From positions 1 to 64,000 of the forward strand of contig NZ_CAKUBT010000003.1 of NCBI RefSeq assembly GCF_934643285.1: a stretch of DNA of 64,000 nucleotides, given 5' to 3'. Both the position numbers and the translations under genes were made by a program. Below the pieces are notes generated by a model. It was not told the origin of the DNA. It made no database searches and saw only the letters and a list, made by a program, of their open reading frames with translations. The DNA comes from an uncultured Ellagibacter sp. (GTDB taxonomy: Bacteria; Actinomycetota; Coriobacteriia; Coriobacteriales; Eggerthellaceae). Position 1 is the stretch's first letter. Each line of letters begins with the position of its first letter. Below are positions 43,821-52,422 of the stretch, one piece after another.

Positions 43821-44189
43821 CTAGCGGACGGGCGGCTTGGGCGCGGCCGGAGGAGTAGCTTGGACTCGCGTGTCGGGCGTGGAGGCGATTACCACGTCGG
43901 GGTTCTCGTACACCACGCGGGCCTCGGTTTCCGCACGGGCGAAGTCTTTGGCGGTGAGTGCCGAGCGGAAGACCACGTCGACTGTGCAGCCGAGGTCCTC
44001 GGCGATGAAGCGGCGGAACTGTGCGGCGTCGGCGCGCGAGAAGGTGCACCCGACGTCGAGCAGAAGGCAGGCGTCCCCGCCCGTGCGTGCCTGGTCGGAG
44101 GCGTAAAGCGAGAATACCGCGACCTTCGCGATGGCATAGCGTGGCGCGACGCGGGAAACGGCGTCGCGGATGGATCCGAAATCGTTCAT
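43821..44189 (-). CDS. small protein resembling a degenerate nucleotidyltransferase
   Basis: This 122-residue protein resembles the minimal nucleotidyltransferase (MNT) fold: an N-terminal helix, KVAVFSLYASDQARTGGDACLLLDVG in place of the usual GSxARG...SDxDLxV, then helices ending FARAETEARVVYENPDVV. The catalytic GS and DxD residues are altered, so catalysis is doubtful. Typical MNT genes pair with a HEPN gene; none is adjacent here. The ATG has AAGGAG upstream. The assignment rests on overall pattern only. Confidence 0.5.
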   Translation of the reverse strand: MNDFGSIRDAVSRVAPRYAIAKVAVFSLYASDQARTGGDACLLLDVGCTFSRADAAQFRRFIAEDLGCTVDVVFRSALTAKDFARAETEARVVYENPDVVIASTPDTRVQATPPAAPKPPVR

Positions 44190-44523
44190 GAGATGGCTCC
44201 TTTGCAGCCTGGTGGGCTTAATGGTTGCGTAGGGTTCCAGTATATCGCCAATCGCGAAGATGGGCGCGCTGGCGGGGGTCTTTCGGGCGCGCGAGGGCGT
44301 GCGGACGCGCGAGGGCGTAAACGAAGGCGGGCAGGCGTGAGAGTGAAATCGAAGTTAGGAATTCTCGGGGGAAGATTTGTTTCTGCCAGGTGTCGGCATG
44401 GAAGATTTGGCGTTATTCGATGTTCCCCGGGGTCTGGGCGGGTCGCAATGCCGCAATACTGCAAGCTGCCAACCGCTTGCTTGAGGAGCGTCGCGCCAGA
44501 GGCGTTCTCAAGCTCAACTAGTA

Positions 44524-44770
44524 CAGCGATTCGGGAAGATTCCGGCACAAAAACCGAGGTATCCCACGACGAAGGCCCCGTTTCTGCGTTCCCTCGCGGG
44601 TTAATTTTCGGCTGCAGGAAGAAACCACAGGTCAGCGTGTCTCTCAATTTGAGGGCACGCCGTGGCCCTCTCCTTCCTAGTGGGACACCTCGGTTTTCGT
44701 GCCAAGATTTGCCCCGCAGGCTGAACTTTTTTGCCTCCGTCTGTCACTACACTCGTTCAAAAGGCTCGCC
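44524..44770. repeat. 247-bp inverted-arm element, copy 1 (element C)
   Basis: This copy aligns end to end with the element at 47269-47515, same length and orientation, at roughly 75 percent identity by eye. Its arms (44544-44567 and 44680-44703) are 24 bp with two mismatches, each A-C on the plus strand but G-U on a minus-strand RNA. The centre holds GCAGGAAG and ACAGGTCAGCG. Confidence 0.8.
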
Positions 44771-45046
44771 TGAGGGAACGAGCTTGGCGGCAACCATGTC
44801 GAGCGGCGCTCAACTGTCGCGGTGGCATGTTCTTCGACGAGCTTAGACTTGAGTCCCTTTACTCAGTTATGCGGGCATTTTTGCGAGACGCCCCCATTAA
44901 CACCAGGTGGGTTAAAGCTCTCGATTCCGCGACATGGCAAGGATAACGGTGTAGTTCTCGCAATCGCGTGATCGCGCGGATGATGGCCTAAATAAACCCA
45001 TCATGAAAGGTATCCTTCAATCATCAAACGAAGGAAGGAGCTTAGG
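44771..45046 (+). other. region upstream of the truncated ATPase gene
   Basis: No intact gene is seen here; an open frame encoding MFFDELRLESLYSVMRAFLR at about 44826 has no ribosome-binding site and no known family. Any N-terminal part of the following gene is not recognisable. The 44190-44523 stretch on the other side of the repeat also lacks a gene. Confidence 0.35.
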
Positions 45047-45559
45047 ATGAGCCAGAGCATGCCGGGGCTTCCCAAGAAAAGGGATGTCTCTGCGCACATC
45101 CGTATTTCCATGTTCGATAATCGCGTGGAAATAGCCTCCCCAGGCGGGCTCCCTCGAGGGGTGACAACCGAGGACTACCTCTCGGGGAATCTATCCATCC
45201 TCCGCAATCCCGTTCTGGCCAGTGTTTTCTTTCGTCTTGGCATTATCGAGCAGTTCGGCACAGGAATTCGGCGCATCAAGGAAAGCTGCGTTAGAACGGG
45301 GGCAAGACCGCGTTTCGAGATTACAGGGGGCTCAATAACTGTGATTCTTCCCGTCACGGATGCGGAACCACTGCTTGATGCCGACGAAAAGGGGATTATG
45401 TCCCTGCTTTTGCCGGGCCATCTTCTCTCGAGAAGCCAAATCACAGACGCGTGCGGTTTCGGAAGGGACAAGACTTTAAGGGTACTTAAGCAGCTCGAAA
45501 AGAAGAACCTCGTCGTGGTCCAGGGCGCTGGTCGTGGGACTCGCTACGTCAGAGTGTAG
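45047..45559 (+). CDS. truncated AlbA-type (HATPase_c_4) transcriptional regulator
   Basis: The 170 residues match the C-terminal half of AlbA_2/HATPase_c_4 transcriptional regulators: IRISMFDNRVEIASPGGLPRG and FFRLGIIEQFGTGIRRI are the ATPase blocks, and a winged helix follows (SRSQITDACGFGRDKTLRVLKQLEKKNL). The N-terminal AlbA domain and the first part of the ATPase are missing. A good site (AAGGAGCTTAGG) precedes the ATG, so it may be expressed as a small DNA-binding protein rather than be dead. It sits between two related repeat elements and is convergent with rtcB. Confidence 0.7.
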   Translation: MSQSMPGLPKKRDVSAHIRISMFDNRVEIASPGGLPRGVTTEDYLSGNLSILRNPVLASVFFRLGIIEQFGTGIRRIKESCVRTGARPRFEITGGSITVILPVTDAEPLLDADEKGIMSLLLPGHLLSRSQITDACGFGRDKTLRVLKQLEKKNLVVVQGAGRGTRYVRV

Positions 45560-45678
45560 ATGCTTTGCGGTGCCCCTCATTTGCGGTTTTCTATGGGGAG
45601 CTTTGGGGCCTAATGGATTTCGGCTGAGCCTAAACCAGCCTATAGGAACCGGGGGCGGTTCCCTCGGCCGACAAGGAA

Positions 45679-45725
45679 GACGCAAAGCCGACGAAAAATT
45701 TTACGTCGGCTTTGCGTCGGTTTTT
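45679..45725. terminator. bidirectional terminator between the regulator and rtcB
   Basis: A 15-bp perfect inverted repeat, GACGCAAAGCCGACG (45679-45693) with its complement (45704-45718), has an A/T loop and a T-run at 45721-45725. Confidence 0.85.
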
Positions 45726-45751
45726 CGTCGGTTGCGTCGGTTTTGCGTCGG
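45704..45751. repeat. five spaced CGTCGG repeats
   Basis: CGTCGG occurs at 45704, 45715, 45726, 45735 and 45746, spaced 11, 11, 9 and 11 bp by TTTTG-like fillers. The array overlaps the right arm of the terminator and runs toward the rtcB stop. Confidence 0.8.
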
Positions 45752-45779
45752 GCGGAAAAGCAGCCCCCGTCGCCTTCCC

Positions 45780-46985
45780 TTACGACGCCTTGAAGTTGTA
45801 GATCGGCCTCATGACGTCGATGATATCGACCGCGTCGGCGATGGGGCCGATGATGTCCTCGATGGGCTTGTAGGCATCCGGGGCCTCGTCGATGGTGCGC
45901 TCGTTCACCGAGGTCGAGTAGATGCCCTCCATGGTGGCCCGGTATTCGCGCAGGTCGAGCGTTTCCCTCGCCTCGCGTCGCGACATGATGCGGCCCGCGC
46001 CGTGGGGCGCTGAGTTGTTCCACGCCTCGTTGCCGCGCCCCTTCGCGATGATGGAGCCGTCGCGCATGTTCAGCGGGATGAGCACGGTCTCTCCCGCGTG
46101 CGCGGCGATGGCGCCCTTGCGAAGAATCATCTCATCCACGTCGATGTAGTTGTGGACGGTATGAAACTCCGACGAGGCGTCAAGGCCTGTGCGCGCGAGA
46201 ATCTCCACCATCATGCGCTCGCGGTTGCGGGCGGCGAAGCGCTGGCAGACGTCGACATCGTGCAGGTAGTCGTCCATGTAGCTGCCGTAGAGCCAACACA
46301 GGTCGGCGGGCGCGTCGGGGTCGGCATCCTTGTATTGCGCTGCGAGCTCCTTGAGCGCCGCCTGGATCTCATCGCGGCGCCTGGCCGACTTGTACGCGTC
46401 GATGAGCTCCCGCTTGCGCTCGAAGAAGCCCTCCTTGCCGCTGTGCAAATCGACGGCGAGGCCTTGGTAGTAGTTCGCCACCTGCAGCCCCAGGTTGCGC
46501 GAGCCTGAGTGGATGACCAGGCGCTGCATGCCGTCGGAGGCGACGTCGATTTCGATGAAGTGGTTGCCGCTGCCGAGGGTGCCCAGCGAGCGCTTGAGGC
46601 GCTTGACGTCCCTGAGCTCGCGGTAGCAGCGCAGCTCCTCCAAGTCGAATTGCTCCTTACACCCGTCCCAGACGCGGGCGCCCGAGGGAATCTCGTGGCA
46701 CGCCTCGTCGAAGGCAGGCAGGTCAATGGGCTTGTGGCCCAGGTCAGCCGTGAGCATGCCGCAGCCGATGTCCACGCCCACGAGGTTGGGCACCACCGCG
46801 TCCGCGACCCTCATCGTGGTCCCGATGGTGCAGCCTATCCCGAAATGCGCGTCGGGCATGATGGCGGTGTTTGCGCCTTCCGCAAACGGCATGCCGAGCA
46901 TGGTGCGGATCTGCTCGACGCATTCCTCCTCTATGCTCGTGGCATAGCATGCTGCCGTGCCGTGCGTTCCCTCGATTGTGAACAT
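45780..46985 (-). CDS. rtcB: RtcB family RNA-splicing ligase
   Basis: This 401-residue protein joins RNA 2',3'-cyclic phosphate or 3'-phosphate ends to 5'-hydroxyl ends using GTP and Mn. The guanylylated histidine is His328 in NNSAPHGAGR. Metal ligands are Asp72 and Cys75 (VDIGCGM), His142 (GNHFIE), His159 (VIHSGSR) and His278 (TVHN). It is somewhat shorter than archaeal RtcB (about 480) but complete. No archease, rtcA or rtcR gene is adjacent, so it is a stand-alone form. AGGAAGGA precedes the ATG. It lies between two inverted-arm repeat elements. Confidence 0.92.
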   Translation of the reverse strand: MFTIEGTHGTAACYATSIEEECVEQIRTMLGMPFAEGANTAIMPDAHFGIGCTIGTTMRVADAVVPNLVGVDIGCGMLTADLGHKPIDLPAFDEACHEIPSGARVWDGCKEQFDLEELRCYRELRDVKRLKRSLGTLGSGNHFIEIDVASDGMQRLVIHSGSRNLGLQVANYYQGLAVDLHSGKEGFFERKRELIDAYKSARRRDEIQAALKELAAQYKDADPDAPADLCWLYGSYMDDYLHDVDVCQRFAARNRERMMVEILARTGLDASSEFHTVHNYIDVDEMILRKGAIAAHAGETVLIPLNMRDGSIIAKGRGNEAWNNSAPHGAGRIMSRREARETLDLREYRATMEGIYSTSVNERTIDEAPDAYKPIEDIIGPIADAVDIIDVMRPIYNFKAS

Positions 46986-47268
46986 GGCAATCCTTCCTGC
47001 TCCTTGACGGTCCCTAAAAGACTGGCGTGATGCATCATAGGCCCTTCTTTAGGAAGCGGCTGTCCCTTCTTTCGTACAGGCTATTTCGCAATACGGTCAG
47101 GTTGTCCTAGCGCGAACCGCATTCTTGGCGCTTGGCCTCTCCCAATCACTTTCAGGAGGCACTTCTTTGAGAGGGAGTCTTGTCCGCCTAACCATCGGCT
47201 TCGCGAGTCGTGTGGCGGCGGGGAAGGAAAGGGGCTCGGCGGCGCGACCCTTCCGAGCACAATTAGCG

Positions 47269-47515
47269 CAGCGATTCGGGAAGATTTCGGCACGAAAACC
47301 GAGGTATCCCACGGCGGGGGCTTCATTTCGGCGCGTCATCGCGGGTTGCTTTTCGGTCGCGGGAAGAATCCCCAGGTCAGCGTATCGCCCAATTCGAGGG
47401 CGCCCCGCGGCCCGCGCCTTCCCCCGTGGGATACCTCGGTTTTCGTGCCAAGATTTGCCTCGAAGGCTGTACTTTTTCGGGCTGCTGACCACTGCATTCG
47501 CTCAGCAGGCTTGCC
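47269..47515. repeat. 247-bp inverted-arm element, copy 2 (element B)
   Basis: A perfect 25-bp inverted repeat (47289-47313 with 47425-47449, containing GAAAACCGAGGTATCCCAC) encloses a 111-bp centre that includes CCCAGGTCAGCG. The conserved unit extends ~20 bp left (CAGCGATTCGGGAAGATT) and ~65 bp right of the arms, identical in extent to the copy at 44524. No T-run follows and no protein is encoded. The rest of the 46986-47628 gap holds no gene. Confidence 0.85.
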
Positions 47516-47628
47516 CTAGAGCGGGAATGCAGTCCCCGCCATGGCGGCGGCACGTTCGATTGCTGGAGTCTCACATTCCCAACGCCGTTCCCAGACTCTT
47601 GGAGAGCGTTCAAAGTGCGTCCAAGAAG

Positions 47629-48918
47629 CTATTTTGGCAGGCTTTCCTCATCGAGCAGAAAATCGAACACGGACATAGTCAGAATCCCCTCGTTGTCGTA
47701 AGTCGGCTTCACCACATCGCGCACGAGCACGATCTTGCTGAAACTGTCAGGCACTTCGCGAAGCGGGGCCTTTTCCTGGCGTGTCTTCTCCTCATCCGGC
47801 AAGTGAAGCGCCGACTGTATGTAATAGCGCCGGGAACCCAGATTCGCGACGAAATCCACCTCGAGTTGCTTGCGCACTACCTTGCCGTCGACGCGCTTGG
47901 CCTTCACGACGGAACCGACATCGACGGAAAAGCCCCTCGCGCGCAACTCGTTGTACACAATGTTCTCCATGATGTGGGTCTCCTCGACCTGCCTGAAGCC
48001 TAGTCTCGCGTTGCGCAGGCCGATGTCCTCGAAGTAGTATTTCTTAGGGCTCCCGATGTACTTGCGTCCCTTGACGTCGTACCGGCGGGCCTCTTCAATG
48101 AGGAAAGACTCCTCGAGGTAGCTGATGTAAGTGGAAATGGTGTTCGCGGTGATCTTCGAGCTCAGAACGCTTTTGAAGGTCGCCTCGATTTTGGGTGGGT
48201 TGGTGAGCGAGCCGATGGAGGATGCCAGCACGTCCACGAGGTCTTCGAGCTCTTGGGTCTTTGCCACCTTGTTCCTGGCCACCACATCTTTCAGGTATGT
48301 CTCGGAGAACAGGCGCTCTAGGTAGCGGGACTTTTGCTCGTCCGTGCGCATGCCAAGAAGCAGGGGCATGCCTCCGAAGACGACATACTCGGCCCAACCC
48401 TGGTATTTGTCTCCCTCAAAGCCTTGCATGAATTCGGAGAAGGACAGTGGTCGCACTCGGACCTCGTCTCCTCGTCCGCGAAACTGCGTCATGACGTCGG
48501 AGGACAGCAGTTTGGAGTTGCTGCCCGTCACGTAGACGTCGACATTTCGCATGCGCAGCAGGCCGTTGAGCACACCATAGAGGCGAGGAGGTTCGTGCCC
48601 GCGCAGCTCCTCGTCGGAGATCGCGTATTGCACCTCGTCGAGCATGACGTAGTATTGCGACGTCTTATTCGCTATCCTGGACTTCAAGTAGCTGTCAAGC
48701 GCACCTGGGTCGCGCAGGCCCTTGTTCGCTTCCTCGTCCAATGCGACCTCCACGATATGATCGTCGTCAACCCCTAGCTCGTCCCTGAGGTGGTTGCCGA
48801 AGAGTTCGAACAGCAGATATGTTTTGCCGCACCGTCTGACGCCCGTTATTACCTTGATCATCCCGTTGTGCATTCTGTCTATCAGGTTGTTTAGGTATCT
48901 ATCCCTGCGCACTTCCAT
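47629..48918 (-). CDS. AAA ATPase with DUF4143 domain
   Basis: This 429-residue protein has an N-terminal AAA_14 ATPase with Walker A GVRRCGKT (26-33) and Walker B YVMLDEVQ. VTGSNSKLLSSDV is sensor-1-like, and a C-terminal DUF4143 nuclease-like domain contains KKYYFEDIGLRNARLG and the QLEVDFV block. Such proteins are common, variable accessory genes whose role is unresolved; defence or nucleic-acid functions have been suggested. ATG 48918 has GGGAGG upstream. Its 3' end lies ~110 bp from the repeat element. Confidence 0.85.
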   Translation of the reverse strand: MEVRRDRYLNNLIDRMHNGMIKVITGVRRCGKTYLLFELFGNHLRDELGVDDDHIVEVALDEEANKGLRDPGALDSYLKSRIANKTSQYYVMLDEVQYAISDEELRGHEPPRLYGVLNGLLRMRNVDVYVTGSNSKLLSSDVMTQFRGRGDEVRVRPLSFSEFMQGFEGDKYQGWAEYVVFGGMPLLLGMRTDEQKSRYLERLFSETYLKDVVARNKVAKTQELEDLVDVLASSIGSLTNPPKIEATFKSVLSSKITANTISTYISYLEESFLIEEARRYDVKGRKYIGSPKKYYFEDIGLRNARLGFRQVEETHIMENIVYNELRARGFSVDVGSVVKAKRVDGKVVRKQLEVDFVANLGSRRYYIQSALHLPDEEKTRQEKAPLREVPDSFSKIVLVRDVVKPTYDNEGILTMSVFDFLLDEESLPK

Positions 48919-49412
48919 GTCTGCCTCCCTCAATTATTCATTTAGCGATTATGGCACATGTTGCATTTTCACTCAATGTGAACGCATGGTGCGATGCGAT
49001 TCGGTCATGGAGCGTTTGACAATCAGGAACGTTCGCGGCGCAACGGTCATTCCCGTCCGTCAGACATGAAAGTCGCTTCGGACCTTTGCGCTAACGGTGG
49101 CTGTCGGGAGAGCGTTAGCTGTTGGAGTGAAAGTTGATTTGAGTCTGGCCTTTTTGAATGTTCGTCATCGCCACAACGGCGTGCGCGCTGTGTCGGCCTT
49201 TGGGGCGCTATCTTTTCGCGGGCAGGCGCGATAGGCGATTTAACGATTCTCGATACTCTGACGTTAAAAGCGATAATGGTGATAACCGCGAAAGGCCAGG
49301 TGGGACCATGAAAGGAAAGAGCAAGTCTAAAGCTAACCCGTTCTAGTCAACGGCAAACGCTGATTCACCTGTCCCTGCCGGGCCCAATCAAAGATCGGGC
49401 AGAAGGTAATCC
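48919..49412. other. intergenic region between DUF4143 ATPase and surface genes
   Basis: Apart from the small frame at 49308, I see only short hairpins: TTCAC/GTGAA at 48968-48982, close upstream of the ATPase gene and possibly an operator, and GCTAACG/CGTTAGC at 49090-49119. Confidence 0.4.
49308..49346 (+). CDS. possible 12-residue basic peptide
   Basis: ATG 49308 follows AGGTGG at normal spacing and encodes MKGKSKSKANPF before a stop. The strong ribosome site, Lys-rich composition and candidate GATAAT box ~35 bp upstream make it worth recording. It is too short for homology and may be chance. Confidence 0.25.
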   Translation: MKGKSKSKANPF

Positions 49413-50045
49413 CTAGTATTTCTGGGCTTCCTTGAGCGCTTTGAGGTAGGTGGCGTAGTGCTCCACCCGGTGGGCATCGCTTGCGAGGTAGTCGACCAGC
49501 CCGTTCTTGAGCAGGGCCGTTGCAGTGCGTCGGCGCGGGTTGAAGATGCTCCCTTCCACGAAGTTCGCGGAAAGTTGAAGCCGGCAGCCCATTTCCCTCA
49601 TCTCGCGCGCGACGTCGAGATCCTCCTGCACGGGTTTGTAGCGCTCAGGGTGGGCGATCACGATGTCGACGCCCTTGCCCTGGATGGTGTAGATCGCGCG
49701 CTGCCAGTTCGCCGGCAGATGGCTGCTTGAGAACTCGAGCAAAAGCAGGTTGGTGCCCTCGATGCAAAGGCTCGGCGCCGCGTCGAGCCCCATGTCGGCG
49801 AGCTTCTTCCAGTGCACCTCGTATCCCAAGCTCAGGCGCACGCCGTTCTTCTCCGCATGCGCCTTGAAGGCCCGATAGCGCTTCTCGATGAGTTCTGCGT
49901 CGAAGTCGGAGTGCTTGCAATGCGGCGTGCACACGATGTGGTCGATGCCGGCGTCCCGCGCGGCAAGGAGCATCTGGTGGGACTCCGCCGGCGTGCGCGA
50001 GCCGTCGTCGACCCCGTTCAGGATATGGCAATGGATGTCGAACAC
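49413..50045 (-). CDS. cpsB: CpsB/YwqE-type PHP tyrosine-protein phosphatase
   Basis: This 210-residue PHP-domain phosphatase removes phosphate from the BY-kinase that controls capsule synthesis. FDIHCHILNGVDDGSRT is the N-terminal metal site, CTPHCKHSDFD follows, then VIAHPERYKPV and SDAHRVEHYA near the C-terminus, all canonical. GTG 50045 has AAAGGAGAG upstream; the frame is open beyond it. The cognate kinase gene is about 2.4 kb upstream in the same orientation. Confidence 0.9.
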   Translation of the reverse strand: MFDIHCHILNGVDDGSRTPAESHQMLLAARDAGIDHIVCTPHCKHSDFDAELIEKRYRAFKAHAEKNGVRLSLGYEVHWKKLADMGLDAAPSLCIEGTNLLLLEFSSSHLPANWQRAIYTIQGKGVDIVIAHPERYKPVQEDLDVAREMREMGCRLQLSANFVEGSIFNPRRRTATALLKNGLVDYLASDAHRVEHYATYLKALKEAQKY

Positions 50046-50132
50046 GCTCTCTCCTTTCGCCACGCTGCCTCGCGGCCGCACGTCCGCTTACCGCACGCGC
50101 CTGTGCCCATTCTCTTGCCGAACACGGCGGCC

Positions 50133-51317
50133 CTATTCCTCGCTTCCCACCTCGTGGTAGTACACGTTGAGAACCGTTTCGTACACGTTTGTCTTGTCCA
50201 GGTAGAACTCAGCGAACTTGTCCCCCTGTTGCATAGTGCCCTGAAGAGTGGTCATGTCGACCGACATGATCCCCGTCGCTAAGACGGAGCTTGCCAGGTA
50301 GCTGAACTCGTTGAGCCCCAGGTTCGTCACGGCATAGTTCGAAGCCGTCGTGTACAAGTTGACCAGCGTCCCGACGTTGCCCTGGGCACTCGAGAGCGCC
50401 TGCTTGCAAAACGTCTCGACGAACTGTGACTGGCGCGCCTGGCGGTCAAGCGACGACGTCAGCACCGACGTGTCGCGCCACTGCACGTACTTGAGCGCGT
50501 TGCTCCCGAACAAAACGGTCGGCTCGCCCTCGACGATGTTGGTGTTGGGAATCGACTGCGTCGGGGTCAACGACACGCCCCCGATGGCATCCGCGAGTGC
50601 GCCGACGCCGTCCATATCGAGTGCGAAGTAGTAGTTCACGGGCATGTTGTACAGCACACGCGAAACCGCGGAGGCAGTGTATTGGCTGCTCAGCTCGCCG
50701 CCGTCGCCGTACGCGTAGGCCAGGCACAGCTGCATGGTCGACATGCCGGTGAAGGTGTCTCCCATGAACTCGCCCACCTCGACCATCGAGTCGCGCGGGA
50801 TGCCGATTCCCGTCGTCTCGCCGGTGTCGAGGTTCACGGCGAGCACCATGACGGCGTCCGCCTGCCCGACGCTCTTGCCCGGCACGACCTCCTCGGTCTG
50901 ACGGTCGTAGCCTATGACGGCGATGGAAACCATGTTCTCGTTCAGTGCGTACGTTTTCCCGTTGTACTCGACGGTGCGGCCCTCGTCGTAAGTCACGGCG
51001 CTGTCATCCGCCTGGATGTCGTCGGCAGTGTTGGCTTGCTTCACGGCGCTCTCGCCCGACTTCATGAAGGCGAAGGCGGCGACGGCGACGGCGACCGCGA
51101 TCGCCACGAGAATCCCCACGACGATGGCAACGCGCTTCAGGATCTTCTTGCGGCGCGAATGGTGGCGCTTCTTCTTCCTGATGAGGACCTCTTCCTCCAT
51201 CGTCTGGGGCGCCTCGGTCGCCTTGGGCGTCGGGGCCTCCTCGGGAGCCTCGGGCGTCGGGGCAGTGCCGCTTCCCGCCTCATCCAGTGCGTTGTCTTTC
51301 GTTTCGCTCACTTCCAA
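50133..51317 (-). CDS. LytR-CpsA-Psr family glycopolymer transferase
   Basis: This 394-residue protein has an acidic Pro/Glu-rich cytoplasmic N-terminus, a basic stretch (RKKKRHHSRRKK), one membrane helix (about 60-85) and an extracellular LCP domain. GQADAVMVLAVNLDTGETTGIGIPRDSMVEV is the LCP core with the catalytic arginine in PRDS. LCP enzymes move glycopolymers from a lipid carrier to peptidoglycan and, in Actinomyces oris, to a sortase substrate. It starts with TTG 18 bp after the sortase gene, so the two are cotranscribed. Confidence 0.9.
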   Translation of the reverse strand: MEVSETKDNALDEAGSGTAPTPEAPEEAPTPKATEAPQTMEEEVLIRKKKRHHSRRKKILKRVAIVVGILVAIAVAVAVAAFAFMKSGESAVKQANTADDIQADDSAVTYDEGRTVEYNGKTYALNENMVSIAVIGYDRQTEEVVPGKSVGQADAVMVLAVNLDTGETTGIGIPRDSMVEVGEFMGDTFTGMSTMQLCLAYAYGDGGELSSQYTASAVSRVLYNMPVNYYFALDMDGVGALADAIGGVSLTPTQSIPNTNIVEGEPTVLFGSNALKYVQWRDTSVLTSSLDRQARQSQFVETFCKQALSSAQGNVGTLVNLYTTASNYAVTNLGLNEFSYLASSVLATGIMSVDMTTLQGTMQQGDKFAEFYLDKTNVYETVLNVYYHEVGSEE

Positions 51318-51335
51318 AGTGCTTCGTCTTTCGTG

Positions 51336-52211
51336 CTAGTAAGTCGGTTGATCGCTGACGAGAACTCCCGTCACGAGGTATCTTCTCACGATGTGGTTGG
51401 AATCGCCGGTGCAGGTGCTCAGCTGCACGATTTTATCGCTTGAAGTGAGGGTCGTTCCCTCGCGCACGTTCTCGACGAGCGAGTCGGGGCTGAGTACCGA
51501 GTCGAAGTACTGCTGGACGATGGTCGGGTCGGAGAAGTTGAACGAGTTCAGGATGTGACGGTTGTCGTACTGGTAGGCGGCAATCACGCGGTAGGTGAGG
51601 ATGTGCCCGTCGGTGTAGACGTACATGTCCTCGTGGGAGTCGAAGAAGTCCTTGTTCTCGAAGCGGTGCAGCGTGGAGAACATGGTTCCCTGCACCAGGT
51701 TGTGCCCGTAGATCACCGTGACGGGGTCGGAGAAGTCGGTCCTGTTTGCCAGCTGCGTGTAAATGGCGCCCTCCTCGGACCATTCGCCGTCCTTGTTGTG
51801 TTTCAGGTAGAACGTGTCATCGGTCGGGTGCTGCACCACCGGGTAGTTCACATCGGTGCCGGGAATGTAGATCCAGGCGTAGATGTCGGGGTTCTCCAGG
51901 CGAAGCGATGCGAAATCGATGGGGTTTTCCACCCGCGGGTCCGCGGTGTCTTGCGAAGTGGTGGGGGCTTCCGGCTCGGGGGTCGTGGCAGCCTCCTCGG
52001 CCGATTTCGCGATCTGAGCGTTCTGCCACACGAGGTACGCGCCGCCGGCAACTGCCGCGCACACCAGGATGATGAGCAGCACGACGAGCGCCGCGATCTG
52101 CGGGCGCTTCTTGCGGGGGCCGTCTCCCGAGCTGGAAGCTTGCGCGCTCGGCGCCTTCGCGTGCTTGGGGGCGATATCCTCTTCGGTCGGTTTCGGATTG
52201 TCGTTTGCCAT
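51336..52211 (-). CDS. srtB: class B sortase
   Basis: This 291-residue transpeptidase has a cytoplasmic N-terminus, one membrane helix (about 38-62) and a sortase domain with catalytic His170 (IYGHNL), Cys267 (LSTCTGDSN) and Arg276/277 (HIVRRYLVTG). The TLxTC variant LSTC and the long helix between strands favour class B. It should cut a sorting signal and attach the protein to a nucleophile. The protein at 54242-54847 carries SPQTG, a signal of the kind used by Clostridioides difficile SrtB. It is 18 bp upstream of the LCP gene. Confidence 0.9.
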   Translation of the reverse strand: MANDNPKPTEEDIAPKHAKAPSAQASSSGDGPRKKRPQIAALVVLLIILVCAAVAGGAYLVWQNAQIAKSAEEAATTPEPEAPTTSQDTADPRVENPIDFASLRLENPDIYAWIYIPGTDVNYPVVQHPTDDTFYLKHNKDGEWSEEGAIYTQLANRTDFSDPVTVIYGHNLVQGTMFSTLHRFENKDFFDSHEDMYVYTDGHILTYRVIAAYQYDNRHILNSFNFSDPTIVQQYFDSVLSPDSLVENVREGTTLTSSDKIVQLSTCTGDSNHIVRRYLVTGVLVSDQPTY

Positions 52212-52377
52212 GGGTTCCTTAGAATGTGCTGGTCAGCGAGCTGCCGGCGGCCCTGCTCGTGTGGATTGTCGGCAGCGCCGCTCGCGCGGTTTGCACGCGT
52301 CGCCGCCTTCACAAACCGCTCGTGCGACCTGTCCTTTCCGCTGGCCGAGCGCCTCTTTGTCGCAGGCAGCTGGAAAG

Positions 52378-52413
52378 CATGACGGGAAGCCCCACCGTGG
52401 GCCTCCCGTCATG
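52378..52413 (-). terminator. hairpin after the BY-kinase gene
   Basis: CATGACGGGA (52378-52387) pairs with TCCCGTCATG (52404-52413), with further pairing inside. It lies 9 bp beyond the BY-kinase stop on the minus strand. No long T-run follows, so strength is uncertain. Confidence 0.6.
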
Positions 52414-52422
52414 GGCGCTACG

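Noticed and set aside
43821..44189. MNT/HEPN toxin-antitoxin pair
   Set aside because: The nucleotidyltransferase motifs are degenerate and there is no HEPN partner.
45704..45751. CRISPR array
   Set aside because: The units are 6 bp with 3-5 bp spacers; no CRISPR-like repeat and spacer lengths and no cas gene.
44190..47628. Insertion sequence carrying rtcB
   Set aside because: The flanking repeats suggested a composite transposon, but no transposase or target duplication is present, so I report repeats only.
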